From a virus, in IMG/VR virus record IMGVR_UViG_3300009285_000389, positions 1 through 34,952 of that record: a DNA stretch of 34,952 bases. The stretch is one strand, 5' to 3'. The notes below the pieces were generated by a model. It was not told where the DNA came from. It made no database searches and was given only the letters and a program-made list of their open reading frames with translations. Below, one piece after another: positions 31,553 through 34,952 of the stretch (within the stretch, counting starts at the first letter, position 1; every line of letters begins with the position of its first letter). The translations under genes and the position numbers were made by a program.

Positions 31553-31893
31553 CGCGTCACCCTCATTCTGCTGTCCATCGTTTCATGCGTCGCCTCTTCG
31601 AGCTCGTACTGCCAGCCGTCGCACTCGCCATGTATCTGTGTGTACTCTGCCAGCGCCCGTTGCATCTCTCCGTCCGCTTCGCCGGCCCCGAGCCACGCGC
31701 CCTGGAGGCGTGCGAGCTGCACCTGTAAGTCGCTCAGCAGGCGCTTGGCTTTGAGGTCGCCCGGATTCGTTGCGATGTACGCCGCACCCTTGTCGATGCG
31801 CTCCTTCAGGGCCCTGACCTTGTCGTCGTGGGCGTCGAACGCGGCGCGTATTCTTGCCTCAGCATCTATCAGGCGTTGCGGTTTGTCGGTCAT
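31549..31893 (-). CDS. Coiled-coil protein of unknown function
   Basis: A 114-residue protein from the ATG at 31893, in ATGA overlap with the Cys-rich gene. It is mostly charged helix (RLIDAEARIRAAFDAHDDK, KAKRLLSDLQVQLARLQGAW, YELEEATHETMDSRMRV) and looks coiled-coil. Upstream open frame beyond 31893 overlaps the previous gene and is ignored. No family is recognised. It precedes the nuclease, and the two are probably coupled. Confidence 0.6.
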   Translation of the reverse strand: MTDKPQRLIDAEARIRAAFDAHDDKVRALKERIDKGAAYIATNPGDLKAKRLLSDLQVQLARLQGAWLGAGEADGEMQRALAEYTQIHGECDGWQYELEEATHETMDSRMRVTR

Positions 31894-32051
31894 TGCACTG
31901 CCGCCATCTGCGCTATTTGCGCGTCCAGCGCTTCCAACTCCGCCCTGAGGCACTCCCAAAACAACGGGCATTCTGCGCACGCATCACACAAATCGGGTTC
32001 GCCATAGGTGCCCAGTGCGCAGGCGTCGTCAATGCGTAGATCGTCTGTCAT
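31890..32051 (-). CDS. Cys-rich mini-protein with WhiB-like cysteine spacing
   Basis: A 53-residue protein from the ATG at 32051, ATGA-coupled on both sides. MTDDLRIDDACALGTYG is followed by DLCDACAECPLFWECLRAE. The C-x2-C-P-x4-C spacing resembles the end of the iron-sulfur cluster motif of WhiB-type regulators. A GVWGG-type turn and the usual length are missing. It could bind a metal or cluster, or the match may be chance. The C-terminal helix is Ala/Gln-rich. Confidence 0.5.
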   Translation of the reverse strand: MTDDLRIDDACALGTYGEPDLCDACAECPLFWECLRAELEALDAQIAQMAAVQ

Positions 32052-32248
32052 AGCATCTCTCCCCATCGCTCTTCTGGTAGTACACACGCCATGCAGAGCG
32101 CCAGCACGTCTTTTGTGTAGGTCGCCTCGATTTCGCCGGCGTCGTTGCGCTGCCACTGGCCGCGTACGACTGGGACTTTGGTGTCAGCGGGCCAGGTCAC
32201 CTCATATATCGTGTTGTCAACGTATTTGAGCCGCTTGTTCACTGGCAT
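32048..32248 (-). CDS. Small protein of unknown function after the octamer region
   Basis: A 66-residue protein from the ATG at 32248, chosen because a GAGG site lies nine bases upstream; 32257 is an alternative with no room for a site. It reads MPVNKRLKYVDNTIYEVTW, then VPVVRGQWQRND and a C-terminal helix with CMACVLPEERW. No family is recognised. It is the first gene after the octamer-rich gap and likely the first of its operon. Confidence 0.55.
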   Translation of the reverse strand: MPVNKRLKYVDNTIYEVTWPADTKVPVVRGQWQRNDAGEIEATYTKDVLALCMACVLPEERWGEML

Positions 32249-32350
32249 CGCGTTCATCCTCGCAGTCTATGATTCTCTACGGTTTGCCATGTTTCAGGCG
32301 TTAAATCAGGGTTACCGGGTCATGATAATCTATGATACTTAATGTATGTT

Positions 32351-32485
32351 CTGATAGTCCTGACAGTTCTGATAGTTTTCTGATAAATCACGCGAGACTT
32401 GAGTACAGCTCAAATAACCTAGAAAAGTGTCAGAACTATCAGAGACTATCAGGAGTTTCCTTCATTTCGCCCTCACAACTGTCAG
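32351..32485. repeat. Inverted clusters of a CTGAYAGT octamer around a small palindrome
   Basis: On the plus strand CTGATAGT lies at 32351-32358 and 32369-32376, CTGACAGT at 32360-32367, and a weaker CTGATAAA at 32380-32387. The first three have a nine-base period. Facing copies are ACTATCAG at 32435-32442 and 32445-32452, and ACTGTCAG at 32478-32485. TTGAG-N5-CTCAA at 32399-32413 sits nearly at the centre. The arms at about 32351-32376 and 32427-32452 are near-complementary over some 25 bases. This is the only large gene-free stretch by the primase. It could be an origin, an operator or a long hairpin. No gene is visible in 32249-32487. Confidence 0.75.
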
Positions 32486-32487
32486 AA

Positions 32488-34656
32488 CTACTCACTATTA
32501 TCGTCAAGTAAACCGATTCCATGATAGGTTACATACCCGGTCACGCGTTTTTCCTTGTTAAATCCACGTTCACGCAAAGTATTGCCAAAGCGCGTCCCCG
32601 AGATAGCACTTTCACCATTGTTTTTGCACCATTCGGCGTAAGCCTTGTACAGGTGGCTGGCCCTGGCTGCATAGTTTCCGTTGGGGTCTACAATGCAGCA
32701 CTCTGTCAAGAACGCCGTGATGGTGTCCATCTCTGCCCGATACGCCTGGGTAGCGTCTTGCACCGCCGCCGGCATCCCGAGCCCGTCTCTCTGCCACTCC
32801 ATGCAGCCCCGCACCGCCCACGCCAGAATGCCGGGCAATTCGTCTTGTAGCTTTGTGCATAGCGCTTCATCCTGTTCCGCCTTGGGTATCGTCACCTCGA
32901 AAGGTATCAAGCGCATACGTCGCCAGATGCCCTCGTCTGTGCCTTTGATGATTGGCTTATGATTGCCATATACCCATAGCTTGTGAGTTGGTTTGAACTC
33001 GAAAAACTCCTGGTGCAGGTAGCGAGCCACCATTGTGTCGCCGCCGGTCAGATCCTTGACCAGTGACTCAGCCAGTCGCCGGCCCTCCTCAATTTCTGCT
33101 GCGACCACGAACCGGGAGCCGGGCAACCTGGCTATGTCGTTCGGTATAGTTGCGTTGTACTTCGCCATGAGCATCTCGGTCGGCGCTTTTTGTGCGTAGT
33201 CGCCCAGCATACTGGCGATGGTGTTGACGAAGGTGCTCTTGCCGTTGGCCCCGACTCCGTACATGAAAAACAGGCATTGCTCTGTAATCAACCCGGTCAG
33301 CGAGTACCCTATGGCGCGTTGCAGGAAGTCGATTAACCCCTGATTGCCGCCCATGATGCGCCACAAGAACGCTTCCCATAGTGGGCAATCCATGTCAGGG
33401 TTGTACGTAGTCGGGCACAACTTGGTTATCAAGTCCTCTTGCGAGTGTGGCCTTATCGCTCCTGTGCGGAGGTCGATAGTCCCATTCAGACAATTCAGCA
33501 AACCTAGATCGGCGTCAAGGTCATTGTGCAGCACATAGATTTCTGCCTTGGCAGTCTCTACCATATTCACAAGCCGCGAGCGTGACTCAGATTTGAGCGC
33601 CCACTTTGCCAGCGCCTTGCGCCGATCATCGTCGCCGGCCTGTGCAGCTTCGGCGTAAACCGATGCGACCGTATCTCTGGCAAGGCGCTGAATCTCCTCA
33701 TTGCGATCATGCTCCCAGTGGGTACCGCGCCACAGAAGCCATGTGCCCCAGGCATGACAGTATCGGATATTTTCACCATGCCGGCGTACCAATCGCCGCG
33801 CATTGCCCAGGTCGGTCTCGTTGATGGTTTCCGTAGGATTCAATGATTGCGCCGGTTTATAGCGCCCGACTGACCTTGCGATCTTTTCGATGTCCCTGGG
33901 CGCTAATGGTGGTTTGCAGCGCGCCTCGTTCTCGGCTGTCAAAGCGGCCATGATGGTCGCATGGCTGGCCCCGCGGCGTTGCAAGCTACCCGCTAACGAT
34001 GTAAGGATAGTGTCGCGCTGCCCTTCTCCGATGGTGTCAGGCAGTGGCCCCGCGCGCTTATCGCCATTATCCGGTTCTGCCGACTCAGCATCCACGCCGG
34101 CCCACCCTTCCAGCCACCCGCGCAGCTCACCGAAATTTGCCGTTACCCAGTCCGATTCAATATCGATCCACTCGTAGAAATTGCCGGACGGGTGCAGGCT
34201 GGGTGGTACCAGAGTCTGGCAGCGATTGCCGCGCAGCTCGATAGCCGTCTTGTCTCCCATGTCTGGACGTGGGTACACCCGGCGGGTGAAGCTTTCGGGC
34301 ATGTCCGGGCAAACCAGATAAATGTGTAACTTGCCTGACCCCGTCCTGACCTTTGGCGCCCGTTCTGCTTCGGGCCACGCTGCCATGAATGCATCGCGCG
34401 CAGACTCCCAACCGTCACCATCGAAATCGAGACACACGATATTTCGTGACAGGCTGCCAGTCACTAGCCCGATACCGGTGATGGAGCCGTTGCCTTGCGT
34501 GATCATGTCGTGCAGCTCTTGACGATCCAGTCGGCGCGATTCCCATCCTTGCAGGGTTGGCCCCTTGCGCCCGTATGGGATAGGGATGATGGACAGGTCG
34601 CGATCCCATAGTGACATAGCGGCGCGTGCTAGACGATTCGGGTCAGCGTTTTGCAT
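32488..34656 (-). CDS. Primase-polymerase / SF3 helicase fusion (P4-type)
   Basis: A 722-residue protein. Residues about 10-180 are an archaeo-eukaryotic primase (prim-pol) domain with VCLDFDGDG (D77, D79) and GKLHIYL (H111). A linker and D5-N-like region follow. The helicase has Walker A in YGVGANGKSTF at about 466-476, Walker B near VVAAEIEEGRRL, sensor 1 in WVYGNHKPII (N565) and IWRRMRLIPF. The C-terminal part is a small helical domain. It should make primers and unwind DNA at the origin. The start at 34656 overlaps the RNase H gene by 14 bases. The octamer region follows its stop. Confidence 0.92.
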   Translation of the reverse strand: MQNADPNRLARAAMSLWDRDLSIIPIPYGRKGPTLQGWESRRLDRQELHDMITQGNGSITGIGLVTGSLSRNIVCLDFDGDGWESARDAFMAAWPEAERAPKVRTGSGKLHIYLVCPDMPESFTRRVYPRPDMGDKTAIELRGNRCQTLVPPSLHPSGNFYEWIDIESDWVTANFGELRGWLEGWAGVDAESAEPDNGDKRAGPLPDTIGEGQRDTILTSLAGSLQRRGASHATIMAALTAENEARCKPPLAPRDIEKIARSVGRYKPAQSLNPTETINETDLGNARRLVRRHGENIRYCHAWGTWLLWRGTHWEHDRNEEIQRLARDTVASVYAEAAQAGDDDRRKALAKWALKSESRSRLVNMVETAKAEIYVLHNDLDADLGLLNCLNGTIDLRTGAIRPHSQEDLITKLCPTTYNPDMDCPLWEAFLWRIMGGNQGLIDFLQRAIGYSLTGLITEQCLFFMYGVGANGKSTFVNTIASMLGDYAQKAPTEMLMAKYNATIPNDIARLPGSRFVVAAEIEEGRRLAESLVKDLTGGDTMVARYLHQEFFEFKPTHKLWVYGNHKPIIKGTDEGIWRRMRLIPFEVTIPKAEQDEALCTKLQDELPGILAWAVRGCMEWQRDGLGMPAAVQDATQAYRAEMDTITAFLTECCIVDPNGNYAARASHLYKAYAEWCKNNGESAISGTRFGNTLRERGFNKEKRVTGYVTYHGIGLLDDNSE

Positions 34657-34952
34657 TCGTATAAGCCCTTCGTGTCAACGCGTCGGCGCGCTCGTTTTGT
34701 GCTCTCGGAATCCAATACACAACGCCATTGCACTGTTTCAACAGGTCACGTATCAAGTCACGCGCCTTTTGCAAGCGCGGGTTGTTGCACTTCCAGTCTC
34801 CGGCAATCTGCTTTGCTACGAGTTGTGAATCCGTGCGAATCTCACACTGGATGCCATTCTCAGCGGCCCACTTTGCGGCCTCATACACTGCTCGATACTC
34901 TGCAAGGTTGTTGGTCATCTCTGGACCATGCCCCATGCATCCAGACGCCTCG
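34643..34952 (-). CDS. Ribonuclease H (N-terminus beyond the window)
   Basis: The frame is open to the window edge and continues upstream, so the first ATG seen (34936) is not the true start. It reads ASGCMGHGPEMTNNLAEYRA, with the E of the active site, then RTDSQLVAKQ with the D, and NERADALTRR near the end as in RNase HI. The N-terminal first Asp lies outside. It likely removes RNA primers or R-loops during phage DNA replication. It overlaps the primase-helicase gene by 14 bases, so the two are coupled. Confidence 0.85.
   Translation of the reverse strand, partial: EASGCMGHGPEMTNNLAEYRAVYEAAKWAAENGIQCEIRTDSQLVAKQIAGDWKCNNPRLQKARDLIRDLLKQCNGVVYWIPRAQNERADALTRRAYTNAKR

Noticed and set aside
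30630-31754. 374-codon plus-strand open frame in the small-gene region
   Set aside because: It runs antiparallel to several coupled minus-strand genes, including the nuclease and winged-helix genes. Its translation is low-complexity and rich in Ser, Arg and Pro, as for shadow frames.
32351-32485. CRISPR array
   Set aside because: The repeated units are only eight bases, spaced 9-10 bases, and occur in both orientations; CRISPR repeats and spacers are much longer.

Overview
The window is a contiguous, GC-rich piece of a tailed-phage genome, or of a prophage seen without its ends. Every gene I can support lies on the minus strand, so transcription runs from high to low coordinates. Gene order is that of a long-tailed siphovirus: replication, small regulatory and membrane genes, DNA packaging, head, neck, tail, then tail-tip and fibre genes. 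I see no integrase, repressor, tRNA, CRISPR array, transposase or clear host gene. Neighbouring genes mostly overlap by ATGA, GTGA or TAATG and often carry G-rich Shine-Dalgarno (SD) sequences, so they form tightly coupled operons. The only host hint is in the leftmost gene, whose Thr/Pro-rich linkers resemble those of many secreted Chloroflexota proteins; this is an inference.

Right to left. 34952-32488: an RNase H fragment cut by the window edge and a primase-polymerase/SF3 helicase fusion. 32487-32249: a gene-free stretch with two facing clusters of a CTGAYAGT octamer around a small palindrome, resembling an iteron origin or operator. 32248-30566: small genes, including a PD-(D/E)XK-type nuclease, a winged-helix protein, Cys-rich proteins and a zinc ribbon. 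30569-27997: membrane or exported proteins ending in a double-psi-barrel-like protein, a possible but unproven lysis region. 27950-27597: a sigma-region-4-like regulator, followed by a gene-free stretch with a promoter candidate, a hairpin and an intrinsic terminator, which together look like a short non-coding RNA. 27297-25175: four tiny genes (two with zinc-ribbon cysteines), a ParB-like protein and a Mom-family DNA-modification protein.

25168-17146 is packaging and head: TerS, TerL, SPP1-gp6-like portal, MuF-like protein, a zinc-ribbon mini-gene, a strong terminator, scaffold, decoration protein, Mu gpT-like capsid, two unknown proteins and a head-tail connector. Five glycosyltransferases and an FkbM-type methyltransferase (17128-11828) are then inserted between the connector and the remaining neck genes. 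After them come the stopper, gp10-like protein, tail terminator, tail tube, tail chaperone with a probable frameshift product, tape measure, tail-tip proteins and fibre. The left end is a large GTG-initiated lipoprotein running off the window. It carries a glycosidase-like domain, a DNRLRE-like domain and a carbohydrate-binding-like domain.

The genes best worth attention beyond the standard phage plan are the Mom/ParB/zinc-ribbon group (probable genome hypermodification), the glycosylation cassette inside the neck operon, the octamer cluster by the primase, and the candidate RNA at 27415-27531.
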